In this document: positions 32,707-40,635 of the stretch, one piece after another
Layout of the letters: each line of letters opens with the position of its first letter
Position numbering within the stretch: the stretch's first letter is position 1
Assembly (NCBI GenBank): GCA_910584575.1
Contig: CAJUBG010000011.1
Span: 1-64,000, forward strand
DNA from: an uncultured Dorea sp.
GTDB lineage: Bacteria > Bacillota > Clostridia > Lachnospirales > Lachnospiraceae
Length of the DNA: 64,000 nucleotides
Reading direction: 5' to 3'
The notes under the pieces: generated by a model
What the model saw: only the letters and a program-made list of their open reading frames with translations
Told to the model about the DNA's origin: nothing
Database searches by the model: none
Program-made: the position numbers and the translations under genes

Positions 32707-35700
32707 GTGGAAAAAGGTATCACGACTGGAACAGGAAATGCTGTCGGACAGGCAGCTTTCGACTTAAACCCTTTAACGGGGCTGCATTATATGAGAAGCT
32801 TTATGCAGGCAGCAAGGATTTATTTAGAAAATGTCCAGCCAGGCGCGTATGCCATGGCAGCAATCGATATTGAACATTTCCGAATGATCAATACATTTTG
32901 CGGCAGGGATAAGGGAGACGAACTCCTTATCTTTATTTCAAATTGTCTTAAGAGGAATATCAAACAGCACGGCGGCGTCGCCGGACATTTTAACGGAGAT
33001 GATTTCTGTGTTATCATGCCGTTCCAGTTGGAGGTGTTCCGATCCATATGGGATGAGATCGCGGTCAGCATGGGACAGCTAAACGGCATTGCCCATTCTC
33101 TGCCGGCAATTGGCATCTATACGCTGGATGACCTTACATTGGCGCCAGAGATCATGTATGATCGGGCAACCATGGCTCTATCTTATGCACTTGGAAGCCA
33201 CATGAACCGAATCCGTATCTACGATCCCGGTATGGAGAATTCACTGGAAAGAGAATGGCAGGTACTCTCAGACGTAAAGGCAGCTCTCGAAAATGATGAG
33301 TTCACCTTCTACGCACAGCCCCAGTATGACATCACCACAAGAAAGATTGTAGGCGCGGAAGCCCTTGTACGCTGGATTCATTACGGGAAACTGATATCCC
33401 CTGGAGTATTTATCCCTGTATTGGAAAAAAACTGCTCCATTACCCCTCTCGACCAGGTTGTGTGGACTAAAGTGGTGGAATGGCTAAAAAGTTGGATTAC
33501 GAAAGGCTATCATCCTGTTCCGATTTCTATCAACATATCAAGATTGGATATTCTGACCATTGATGTGCCGAACTATCTGATTAATCTAACTGACACATAT
33601 CAGGTACCAAGAAAGTACCTCAAATGCGAAATAACGGAAAGTGCATACGCCGAAGACGGACAGCAGGTTAATGATACCGTTAAACGGCTCCAGGCAGCCG
33701 GATTTCAGGTTATGATGGATGATTTCGGAAGCGGCTATTCTTCTTTGAATACTCTTAAGAGCATGGATGTAGATGTTCTTAAGATTGATATGTGTTTTCT
33801 TGAAATGAGCGCCGAGGAGGAGCAGAAGGGAATCGGAATTCTGGAGTCTGTGGTGAACATGGCAAGGCTTCTGGGCATCCCAATCGTTTTAGAGGGTGTG
33901 GAAAACCAAAAGCATGAGAATTTTATGCGGAATATGGGCTGCCGCTATGCGCAAGGATATTATTATTTCAAACCTATGCCTGTCAATCAGCTTGAAAATC
34001 TGTTGGCAGATGAGCGAAACCTGGACTTTGGCGGCATGTGCGTCAAACAGATAGAAGCCCTCCACACAAGAGAATTCATAGACGGCAATCTGTTTACGGA
34101 CACCATGGTCAACAATATCCTGGGAGCTGCGGCATTTTATGATATATACGAAAACCAGATAGAGATCACCCGTGTTAATGAGCAATACTTCCAGCTTGTA
34201 GGCGTAGGAACAAGCGATGCGGAAAATTATGACAAAAAACTCTGGGATCATGTCAGAGATGACGACAGACCTAAGTTGTTCTCTCTTTTTGAGCAGGCTT
34301 ATGACAGGCGGCCCGGCTGTGCTGAAGGATACATCCATTTCCTGAGGATGGACGGCAAAGTATTGTGGGTGTATATGAAGGTATTTTTCCTACGGGAAAA
34401 AAACGGTCACAAGATGTTCTACTGCTCCCTTGTGAATGTCACCTCTTTTCGGGAAAAAGAAGAAATCAAAGAAAATATCTGCCAGACAGTAGCCGAATTT
34501 ACAGAGCAGGAGCAGGACAAGCTAGAACGTTATTATGGCAGTATCCCTTGCGGATACGGGCTTGCCAGGATTATTCTGGATCCTTCCGGCGCACCGAACG
34601 ATTATGAGATTATTTATATTAACCATGAGATGGCTAAGACCTGCGGCGGCGACATCAAATTGCTGCGTCATCTGATTAGGAAAGCATTTAAGGATGACCA
34701 GAAGGATTTATTTACCAAAGCTTATCAAGCAGCATTTATGGGAGAAACCTTAACCCATTATGTATACAGCTCTATTTCCAGCCACTATCTCCAACTCACG
34801 CTCTACCAGCATGAGTACGGATATGTGGCCTGCCTGATGCGGGATGTCACCCATATGCAGATTCATGAGGGTGCGCTAAACAGTATGGTTCTGGCCTACC
34901 GTGAAGTCTACTTCCTCCATCTTCGGGACAACTACTGCCGGATGATCTATCCGGATGCCAATGGTTTGATGGAACGCGGAAATTATGCGGCTGTGGTAGA
35001 CCGTCACTTCGGAACCGGTAAGATTTTAAAATACGATGAAGATAATGTCCGCAAATTTCTGTCCCTGGACAATTTGAAAACCATTCTTATGACTCAGGAT
35101 TCGACAGAATACCGCTATCGCAGAAGTGCAAAGGACTGTGGCATTGAGGATGAGTGGTGCCTCACAAGTGTTACGATCAGCGAACGTGAACGAGGGGTTC
35201 CCAAAACCGCTGTTATCACCATCCGAAGTATTGATAATATTATCAAAGACGAGGAGGAAAAACGCCATATGCGCATGGCAGAGTCTCTCGCCAATATGTC
35301 GGACGGTTTCTTTATTTACCGTGCCATGGACGATGAACGAATCCTGTATGCAAATCCGGCTATTATGACCATATTTGGCTGTAAAACCATGAATGAATTT
35401 ATGGAGTTAGTAAACGGCTCGTTTAAAGGATTGGTTCATCCCGATGACCTTAATCGGGTGGAATGGGAGATTCAGGATCAGATCCGCCACTCTAAGGAGA
35501 ATATGGATTATGTCCAATACCGGATTACACGAAAAGACGGACAGGTTCGCTGGCTGGACGACTGCGGCCATCTTGAAAACTCCGAATGGGGAGAAGAACA
35601 CAGGCTGTTCTATGTATTTGTCAAGGATATCACAGATCAGATCACGGATATCCAGAAGGAAAAACTGCTGAACTCCAATCAATATTATCAGAAGCCCTGA
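32707..35700 (+). CDS. GGDEF-EAL-PAS multidomain protein, predicted cyclic-di-GMP phosphodiesterase
   Basis: 997 residues, no membrane helix. The N-terminal GGDEF domain is degenerate (HFNGDDF near 96-102), so cyclase activity is unlikely. The EAL domain (about 185-430) keeps the catalytic set: EAL at Glu218, SINIS, CEITES, MDDFGSGYSS, DVLKID, VLEGVE and AQGYYY, so c-di-GMP hydrolysis is expected. Three PAS-like sensor regions follow (about 470-580, 600-720, 855-980; for example GLVHPDDLNRVEWEI and RKDGQVRWLDDCG). The start is GTG behind GGGAGGTAACGTTGC. It is a stand-alone gene with its own promoters and a terminator. Confidence 0.9.
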   Translation: MEKGITTGTGNAVGQAAFDLNPLTGLHYMRSFMQAARIYLENVQPGAYAMAAIDIEHFRMINTFCGRDKGDELLIFISNCLKRNIKQHGGVAGHFNGDDFCVIMPFQLEVFRSIWDEIAVSMGQLNGIAHSLPAIGIYTLDDLTLAPEIMYDRATMALSYALGSHMNRIRIYDPGMENSLEREWQVLSDVKAALENDEFTFYAQPQYDITTRKIVGAEALVRWIHYGKLISPGVFIPVLEKNCSITPLDQVVWTKVVEWLKSWITKGYHPVPISINISRLDILTIDVPNYLINLTDTYQVPRKYLKCEITESAYAEDGQQVNDTVKRLQAAGFQVMMDDFGSGYSSLNTLKSMDVDVLKIDMCFLEMSAEEEQKGIGILESVVNMARLLGIPIVLEGVENQKHENFMRNMGCRYAQGYYYFKPMPVNQLENLLADERNLDFGGMCVKQIEALHTREFIDGNLFTDTMVNNILGAAAFYDIYENQIEITRVNEQYFQLVGVGTSDAENYDKKLWDHVRDDDRPKLFSLFEQAYDRRPGCAEGYIHFLRMDGKVLWVYMKVFFLREKNGHKMFYCSLVNVTSFREKEEIKENICQTVAEFTEQEQDKLERYYGSIPCGYGLARIILDPSGAPNDYEIIYINHEMAKTCGGDIKLLRHLIRKAFKDDQKDLFTKAYQAAFMGETLTHYVYSSISSHYLQLTLYQHEYGYVACLMRDVTHMQIHEGALNSMVLAYREVYFLHLRDNYCRMIYPDANGLMERGNYAAVVDRHFGTGKILKYDEDNVRKFLSLDNLKTILMTQDSTEYRYRRSAKDCGIEDEWCLTSVTISERERGVPKTAVITIRSIDNIIKDEEEKRHMRMAESLANMSDGFFIYRAMDDERILYANPAIMTIFGCKTMNEFMELVNGSFKGLVHPDDLNRVEWEIQDQIRHSKENMDYVQYRITRKDGQVRWLDDCGHLENSEWGEEHRLFYVFVKDITDQITDIQKEKLLNSNQYYQKP

Positions 35701-35709
35701 CGAGAAATA

Positions 35710-35750
35710 GGGGATGCCTCATTTATGATTCCTTTGGCATCCCCTTTTAT
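35710..35750 (+). terminator. Intrinsic terminator of the GGDEF-EAL gene
   Basis: GGGGATGCC (35710-35718) pairs with GGCATCCCC (35736-35744), followed by TTTTATT. It may also end the convergent XRE gene. Confidence 0.75.
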
Positions 35751-35754
35751 TCCT

Positions 35755-36267
35755 TTAATTGCTTCTCTTAAGCAGCCGCGTCTTAAACGCCTTAATCTTT
35801 GCAAGATAGCCGCTGGCATAGATTGTACCGGCCAGCATTACGCCGTAGGCAAACCCTAATGCAATACTTGCTGCGTCCTCCTGAATTCCTTTCTTGTCGG
35901 CTACCCCCAAATATTCCATTACAAGATATATGGTAAATGCAATAGCCCCGCATACAAACAAAATACACATCCGCTTCGTTACCTTCTGTTTCTCCTGATT
36001 GCTGTAATCTGCTACCTTCAATACCATATCTTCCAACTCTTTATTCATTTCCTCGCCCTTCCTTTCTCCGTCTAATATCTCTCTGATTTCCACCTCATAG
36101 TAGTCTGCAATCTGGATCAGGATATCCAGATCCGGCATATTAGAGCCTGTCTCCCATCTGGAAACGGTTCTCGCTGAGACACCAATGATTTCCGCGAACT
36201 TCTCCTGGGTAATGCCTTTCTCCTTCCGCAGAAGTTTAAGAAACATGCCTATCTTTTTTAAGTCCAT
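35755..36267 (-). CDS. XRE-family regulator with C-terminal membrane helices
   Basis: 170 residues. A helix-turn-helix of the Cro/CI type occupies about 8-62 (ITQEKFAEIIGVSARTVSRWE, then TGSNMPDL). After a short linker come two hydrophobic segments (CILFVCGAIAFTIYLVMEYL, SIALGFAYGVMLAGTIYASG). Membrane-tethered XRE proteins of this form are common in Clostridia; ligand and target are unknown. It converges on the GGDEF-EAL gene. Confidence 0.87.
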   Translation of the reverse strand: MDLKKIGMFLKLLRKEKGITQEKFAEIIGVSARTVSRWETGSNMPDLDILIQIADYYEVEIREILDGERKGEEMNKELEDMVLKVADYSNQEKQKVTKRMCILFVCGAIAFTIYLVMEYLGVADKKGIQEDAASIALGFAYGVMLAGTIYASGYLAKIKAFKTRLLKRSN

Positions 36268-36382
36268 CCCGTCCCTCTCCTTTCTGGTGTAAGCTCAGAA
36301 TAATACTATCCGGCAAAAATGAACACGACACAGAGCGAGAAATGCCGTATTTTCTTTACCGGACACGGAATGTCTGGTTTTT

Positions 36383-37303
36383 TCAATCACACCTCCATAC
36401 GCCTACGCCGTCACATTTTTCTAAGGCAGGACATTCTCCCTGTACATAAGAATACACTTCTTCTCCCGGCGTACAGCCGATGACCTCGTCAAGCCTCGAA
36501 AGCATCTTCTCCTTATCCTGAGGAAGCTTCCCCCTCACCCGAAATTTGATATAATCATGGAATCCGTCGTACAAAATCTCCTCATCCAGAAGCTCAATCA
36601 GGCAGCGTTCCTCCTCAAGATTCTCAAGCTCTGAGGCCGGAATAAAACTGCCGTCCAGAATGTTCTGGTACAACGGCACCTCTTTGTGCAGGAACATGGA
36701 GAAATTCACCACATGGGCCGGCTGCGTCCGGTTCAAAAATTCTGCCAATGCCCTGGCATTCTCCCTTCCTCTGCCTTTCCCCGCCACGCCGGTCATAATA
36801 TGGGCGTCAAAAATCATACCGGCATTCGTAAGACGTCTGACTGCCTCATACGCCTGGGCCTGGTTGTGATCCTTTTCCATAAATGCAAGCACGTCGTCAA
36901 GCCCACTCTCGATTCCCAGATAGAGATGCCTCACTCCCAAACGCGCAAACGCAAGAAGCTCATCATCTGACCGCCTCAAAATGCTCGTCACGGTTGCATC
37001 CATATTAATCTCTTTACATTCCGGAAAATACCGCCTAACCATCTGAAGAATCTGCAAAAGCCGTTCGTTTTTCTGAGCAAACGCATTCCCGTCTCCAAGA
37101 AAAATCCGCTTGGGACTTCCGCCAACACCCTTGACACGGGCAAGCTCATCCTCAATCTGTGTAAGGGGCAGCTCTCGGTATTTCAAGTGCCGGAACAGAT
37201 TGCAGAATCTGCATCGGTTGTACGAGCAGCCAACCATAATTGGCAGCATGAACGAAGACCGTTCCATTGGCGCCCGACAGATTTGTCCTTCGTATTCCAT
37301 CAT
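36383..37303 (-). CDS. Radical SAM protein (elongator-like B12-independent type)
   Basis: 306 residues. The radical SAM cluster is in the CSYNRCRFC motif (CX3CX2C) near the N-terminus, followed by RIFLGDGNAF, IESGLDDVL and MTGVAGKG. It resembles the radical SAM proteins of unknown function common in Firmicutes, as well as the core of coproporphyrinogen oxidase-like and Elp3-like enzymes. The ATG at 37303 follows AGGAAGGTGAAA; upstream in-frame codons would enter the HicB gene. It sits 10 bases after hicB but is not obviously connected with the toxin-antitoxin pair. Confidence 0.85.
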   Translation of the reverse strand: MMEYEGQICRAPMERSSFMLPIMVGCSYNRCRFCNLFRHLKYRELPLTQIEDELARVKGVGGSPKRIFLGDGNAFAQKNERLLQILQMVRRYFPECKEINMDATVTSILRRSDDELLAFARLGVRHLYLGIESGLDDVLAFMEKDHNQAQAYEAVRRLTNAGMIFDAHIMTGVAGKGRGRENARALAEFLNRTQPAHVVNFSMFLHKEVPLYQNILDGSFIPASELENLEEERCLIELLDEEILYDGFHDYIKFRVRGKLPQDKEKMLSRLDEVIGCTPGEEVYSYVQGECPALEKCDGVGVWRCD

Positions 37304-37313
37304 TTTCACCTTC

Positions 37314-37649
37314 CTAAACGTATTGCTGAATAGCTTTTTCCACAGAAGCATTTAATGTATCGCCATTCTTCATTGCTACAGTCGCTAGTTTCTTATGCAG
37401 CTCTGGACTGATACGCACATTAAAGGTTCCCTTGTATTCTTTATCCGGAGTCTTTCCTACTTCTTTACAAAATTCCAAATAATCATCTACCGCTTCATGA
37501 AATTCCTTTTCTACATCTTTAATATTATCACATTCAAAGTCTACCAAATCGTTAATCCCTTCTATCTTTCCTCTAAGGATAAGAGCCTCAGAATCAAATT
37601 CCACTTTTGTATGATAGCCTTTATATTCTAATATATTATTTTTTAACAT
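37314..37649 (-). CDS. HicB-family antitoxin
   Basis: 111 residues. The N-terminal HicB fold is a partial RNase-H-like domain (YKGYHTKVEFDSEALILRGK, GINDLVDFECDN) and the C-terminal segment is a ribbon-helix-helix (GTFNVRISPELHKKL, LNASVEKAIQQYV). It neutralises the HicA toxin and represses the operon through the C-terminal domain. The toxin gene lies three bases upstream. The operator at 37930-37956 is its likely target. Confidence 0.9.
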   Translation of the reverse strand: MLKNNILEYKGYHTKVEFDSEALILRGKIEGINDLVDFECDNIKDVEKEFHEAVDDYLEFCKEVGKTPDKEYKGTFNVRISPELHKKLATVAMKNGDTLNASVEKAIQQYV

Positions 37650-37652
37650 AAA

Positions 37653-37910
37653 TTATAGTTCTCCCAAATTAATCAGAAAATCCAATAAGTCCTTTATTGC
37701 ACCAGGTTTCATAACATCATCAGGGTGCGGCTTATGTAATAAAATAACTCTCCTGTCTTTTTCTCGATAAAACTTTACTCTGGAACCGGACGTTCTTCCT
37801 TTTTGATATTCTATAAATCCTAACTGGTACAGTAAGGCTTTTGCTTCAGTATATGTATAATCTTTCGGTTTTAATCTTATTCTTTCTTTCGCTTTTTCAA
37901 ACTTACTCAT
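37653..37910 (-). CDS. HicA-family toxin (mRNA interferase)
   Basis: 85 residues of the HicA double-stranded-RNA-binding-like fold, which cleaves mRNA and tRNA. The conserved stretches are YTYTEAKALLYQLGF, TSGSRVKFYRE and the catalytic-His region ILLHKPHPDD, followed by the helix IKDLLDFL. The start was set at the ATG at 37910 (MSKFEKAK), with GAGG nine bases upstream; a GTG further upstream overlaps the ribosome site itself. Confidence 0.88.
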   Translation of the reverse strand: MSKFEKAKERIRLKPKDYTYTEAKALLYQLGFIEYQKGRTSGSRVKFYREKDRRVILLHKPHPDDVMKPGAIKDLLDFLINLGEL

Positions 37911-37929
37911 TATATCTGGCCTCACTCCT

Positions 37930-37956
37930 TTATGTAACTATATTATAGTTGCATAA
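37930..37956. promoter_or_regulatory. Operator and promoter of the hicAB operon
   Basis: A 13-1-13 palindrome with one mismatch (TTATGTAACTATA and its complement). On the minus strand TATAAT sits at 37942-37947 inside it with TTTAGA at 37965-37970 as -35 (17-base spacer). The overlap fits autorepression by the ribbon-helix-helix HicB. Confidence 0.65.
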
Positions 37957-38004
37957 TAAACTTTTCTAAAGATTTTGTCAAGATGATTTCAATACAACAC
38001 CAAC

Positions 38005-38028
38005 AAAAAACGGGCGGTTCCCCCGCCC
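38005..38028 (-). terminator. Intrinsic terminator after the MerR gene
   Basis: On the minus strand GGGCGG, a 5-base loop and CCGCCC, followed by GTTTTTT. Confidence 0.7.
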
Positions 38029-38043
38029 ACAGCTCACGCAGCG

Positions 38044-38808
38044 CTATATCTTATCCGCCCAAAACTCTACCGCCTGTTCAAGCAATTTCGCGCATCCTGA
38101 AGCTTCCTCGTCATAATACCTCCGAAACCTCTCATCACAGACATACATATGGGCAACCCCTTTATGCGCATCCCTGGTATACTGTTTCCATGTCATGCCA
38201 AGCCACTCCTTATGAAGAAGCACAATCTCCTTCGCTCTCTCACTATCCGGCTTCACGCCCAAAGCAACAGCCTCTTTCAGACGAAGCTTAACATCTTCTT
38301 CAAGCCTCTGAAATCTGTCATACTCTGCCTCGGACATATTCAAAACCTTCTGATTCGCAGCGTCTACATCTTCATCACCGTATTTCTCACGAATCTCCCC
38401 GCCGTACTTCTCCTCATTTTCACGGACAGCCTTCTCCCTAAACGCCTCAAACTTCTCTGTATCACTCATCTTACATTCTCCTTTCACCTGACATATAGTC
38501 TGTTTCACTGTCCGGATCAGAGCCTCCACACGTTTCCTCCTCTCCAACAGCTCAGAAAGATGTTCCTCAAGCGCATCCATGATATCAAAATCCGGCCTGT
38601 ACAAAATCTGCTGAATCTGCTTTAAACCAAACCCTCTCTCCCGATAGAAAAGAATCTGCTGCAACAGCGCAACCTCCCCTTCCCCATAAAAACGGTATCC
38701 GGCTTCACTGACATAGAGTGGTTTTAACAGGCCAATCTCATCATAATACCGCAGAGTGCGCGCGCTCACTCCTGCAAGCTTAGACAATTCTCTGATACCA
38801 TATTCCAA
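38044..38808 (-). CDS. MerR-family regulator with TipA-S-like effector domain
   Basis: 254 residues. The MerR winged helix is at the start (EYGIRELSKLAGVSARTLRYYDEIGLLKP), followed by the coiled dimerisation helix and a TipAS-like drug-binding domain (EKFEAFREKAVREN, YTRDAHKGVAHMYVCDERFR). TipA-type regulators bind peptide antibiotics or lipids and then activate promoters with long spacers. The start is taken as the TTG at 38808, since the first ATG (38835) coincides with the -10 element of a good promoter and the TTG follows GGAGGGAG. Confidence 0.85.
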   Translation of the reverse strand: MEYGIRELSKLAGVSARTLRYYDEIGLLKPLYVSEAGYRFYGEGEVALLQQILFYRERGFGLKQIQQILYRPDFDIMDALEEHLSELLERRKRVEALIRTVKQTICQVKGECKMSDTEKFEAFREKAVRENEEKYGGEIREKYGDEDVDAANQKVLNMSEAEYDRFQRLEEDVKLRLKEAVALGVKPDSERAKEIVLLHKEWLGMTWKQYTRDAHKGVAHMYVCDERFRRYYDEEASGCAKLLEQAVEFWADKI

Positions 38809-38834
38809 CTCAAGCTCACTCCCTCCGTAATTCA

Positions 38835-38865
38835 AGGATAATGCTTGACGTTACGTCAAAGTCAA
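38835..38865 (-). promoter_or_regulatory. MerR-type promoter with 19-base spacer and central operator
   Basis: On the minus strand TTGACT (38860-38865) and TATCCT (38835-38840) are 19 bases apart, a MerR hallmark. The spacer contains the perfect 15-base dyad TTGACGT-A-ACGTCAA (38845-38859). It overlaps the 3' end of yaaA, and points to autoregulation of the merR gene. Confidence 0.7.
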
Positions 38866-39611
38866 GACATATTTTTGAGAAAAACATATTCTTTATCTGA
38901 GGACATCTTCTCCTCAAACTCATACCCCAGACGGTCAAAGCCGCGAACCTCCCTCACATCCGCAACCTGCTTCTCGGCCATAAAGCGTACCATCTCTCCC
39001 CTGGCCATCTTCGCCTGGGTTCCCTTTTGTATTACCTTCCCATCCTTCCACTCCCCGAATATGCAGGTAATATAAGTATCCTCCGGCTTCAGATACTTCT
39101 CGATACATTTGGAATATTCTTTAGACGCCAGATTCAGAAGCATCCCGTCTCCCCTGCTCACCTCCTGATACAGCCTGTCTCCCCAGAAGTCATACAGATT
39201 CCTCCATCCATCTGCCCCTGCTTTCGCCTGCATCTCTAACCGATAGGGAACGACTCCGTCCAAAGGCTTTAGAACTCCATAGAACCCTGAGAGGATTCTC
39301 AGATGCTTCTGCACATAATCCCATTCCTTCTGTGTAAATACTTTGGGCGCCATGTATTGATACTGGATTCCCTCATAGGATAATAAAGCAGGAGTCAGCC
39401 TCATTTTAAGGTTCATATCCTGAAACCGCCTGTAATTCAATTCTGCAATCTTGTCATTACATTTCCACAGGTCTTGAGCTTCTTTAAAAGACAGGCCGCG
39501 AAGCCAGTCCTTCAGAACCTCTGTTTCTTTAAGGAATACCGGCAACGCAGGCTGCCAAAATGTGTCTGTGTCAATATTCATTTTCTTTGCCGGAGAAATG
39601 ATAATCCTCAT
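38862..39611 (-). CDS. yaaA: Peroxide stress protein YaaA family
   Basis: 249 residues of the YaaA/UPF0246 (DUF328) family. Typical segments are MRIIISPAKKMN at the start, FYGVLKPLDGVVPYRLEM in the middle, LLNLASKEY, and VREVRGFDRLGYEF near the end. In E. coli YaaA limits free iron and oxidative DNA damage under peroxide; the molecular reaction is not established, although DNA binding is reported. The ribosome site is GGGGGAGGAGTAT. It is probably cotranscribed with the three genes upstream. Confidence 0.93.
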   Translation of the reverse strand: MRIIISPAKKMNIDTDTFWQPALPVFLKETEVLKDWLRGLSFKEAQDLWKCNDKIAELNYRRFQDMNLKMRLTPALLSYEGIQYQYMAPKVFTQKEWDYVQKHLRILSGFYGVLKPLDGVVPYRLEMQAKAGADGWRNLYDFWGDRLYQEVSRGDGMLLNLASKEYSKCIEKYLKPEDTYITCIFGEWKDGKVIQKGTQAKMARGEMVRFMAEKQVADVREVRGFDRLGYEFEEKMSSDKEYVFLKNMS

Positions 39612-39629
39612 ATACTCCTCCCCCAGATA

Positions 39630-39827
39630 TCATTCTTCCTCATAGATAAAAATCTCCTCAATACTCATCCCAAAATACCTGGCAATCTTAAACGCCAGTC
39701 CGATTGACGGATTATATCTTCCATTCTCCAACGAGCCGATGGTCTGGCGCGACACCTGAAGCGCCAGAGCCAACTCCTCCTGCCGGATTCCCCTCTGCCT
39801 GCGCAGTTCTTCCAAACGATTCTTCAT
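39630..39827 (-). CDS. Small XRE-type DNA-binding protein
   Basis: 65 residues, almost only a helix-turn-helix: MKNRLEELRRQRGIRQEELA, LQVSRQTIGSLENGRYNPS and the C-terminal helix IARYFGMSIEEIFIYEEE. It belongs to the small Cro/CI-like regulators found in many Firmicutes. It lies nine bases after the EFR1-type gene, whose last codons overlap the ribosome site. Confidence 0.88.
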   Translation of the reverse strand: MKNRLEELRRQRGIRQEELALALQVSRQTIGSLENGRYNPSIGLAFKIARYFGMSIEEIFIYEEE

Positions 39828-39836
39828 ATACTAATC

Positions 39837-40604
39837 TCATCCCAAAAACAACTGATTCTTTTTTCTATCTTTACACGCCTTTTTAAGCTTCTGGGCGCCT
39901 GCCGCCAGAAGAACCTTACTGATGCTGCGGTTCTTCTGAGGACAGACCGCGATACACCGCATACACGTAATACATTTGTCATGGTCCGTACTCATAGGCA
40001 TATCCGTCGGAATCGCGCCAACCGGACACCTCTCAGCGCAGACTCCGCATTTCGTACATGAACGGCCTGACCTTGGCTTCATCGGTACGCCGTCAAAAGA
40101 CCGATAGGGTCTGTTTCCCGGAACAGAAGGCGTATCCGTAAGGCTTCCATTCTGGATTCCCCTCTTAATCTTGTCCGCAAAATCCACCAGCTCCCTTCTG
40201 TCCTCCTCATCAGGACGCCCTGGGGCAAACTGGCGCATAATCGAATGCTCTGCCACAGCCGCTACCGCCGCCACAGGACGAAAATCCGCCTCTATCAGCG
40301 TATCGTTCAACTCCAGCATAGTATCGTCATACGCCCGATTTCCATACACCGTAACCGGAACTGCCTTCGCCTTATTACCCTTCATCTGCTTTAATCTCCA
40401 CGCCACAATGGCAGGAATTCTCCCCCCATAGGAGGGGACTGCCACGATACAGACATCCTCCTCGTCAAATGTAAATGCAGTAAAATCCAGAAAACGATCC
40501 GTCAAATCTATGAATGAACTGTCCCACCGGAATCGGTCTGTGATGATATCCGCCATCTTCTTTGTTCCCCCTGTGGGACTAAATACGATCTCATATAATT
40601 TCAT
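39837..40604 (-). CDS. EFR1-type flavodoxin-ferredoxin fusion
   Basis: 255 residues. The N-terminal half is a flavodoxin-like domain (YEIVFSPTGGTKKMA is the FMN phosphate loop; VAVPSYGGRIP). The C-terminal half has two [4Fe-4S] motifs, CTKCGVCAERCP and CITCMRCIAVCP. Proteins of this design move electrons between FMN and iron-sulfur centres; the partner is unknown. The ATG at 40604 follows GGGGAGG; a TTG six codons earlier overlaps that ribosome site. Confidence 0.88.
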   Translation of the reverse strand: MKLYEIVFSPTGGTKKMADIITDRFRWDSSFIDLTDRFLDFTAFTFDEEDVCIVAVPSYGGRIPAIVAWRLKQMKGNKAKAVPVTVYGNRAYDDTMLELNDTLIEADFRPVAAVAAVAEHSIMRQFAPGRPDEEDRRELVDFADKIKRGIQNGSLTDTPSVPGNRPYRSFDGVPMKPRSGRSCTKCGVCAERCPVGAIPTDMPMSTDHDKCITCMRCIAVCPQKNRSISKVLLAAGAQKLKKACKDRKKNQLFLG

Positions 40605-40635
40605 TGTGCCATTCCTCCCCAATCATTGATTCCTG

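Noticed and set aside
36359..36383. Stem CCGGACA/TGTCTGG followed by TTTTTT on the plus strand as a terminator
   Set aside because: No plus-strand gene ends nearby (the last stops at 35700), and the T-run overlaps the 3' end of the minus-strand radical SAM gene; chance or antisense control cannot be told apart.
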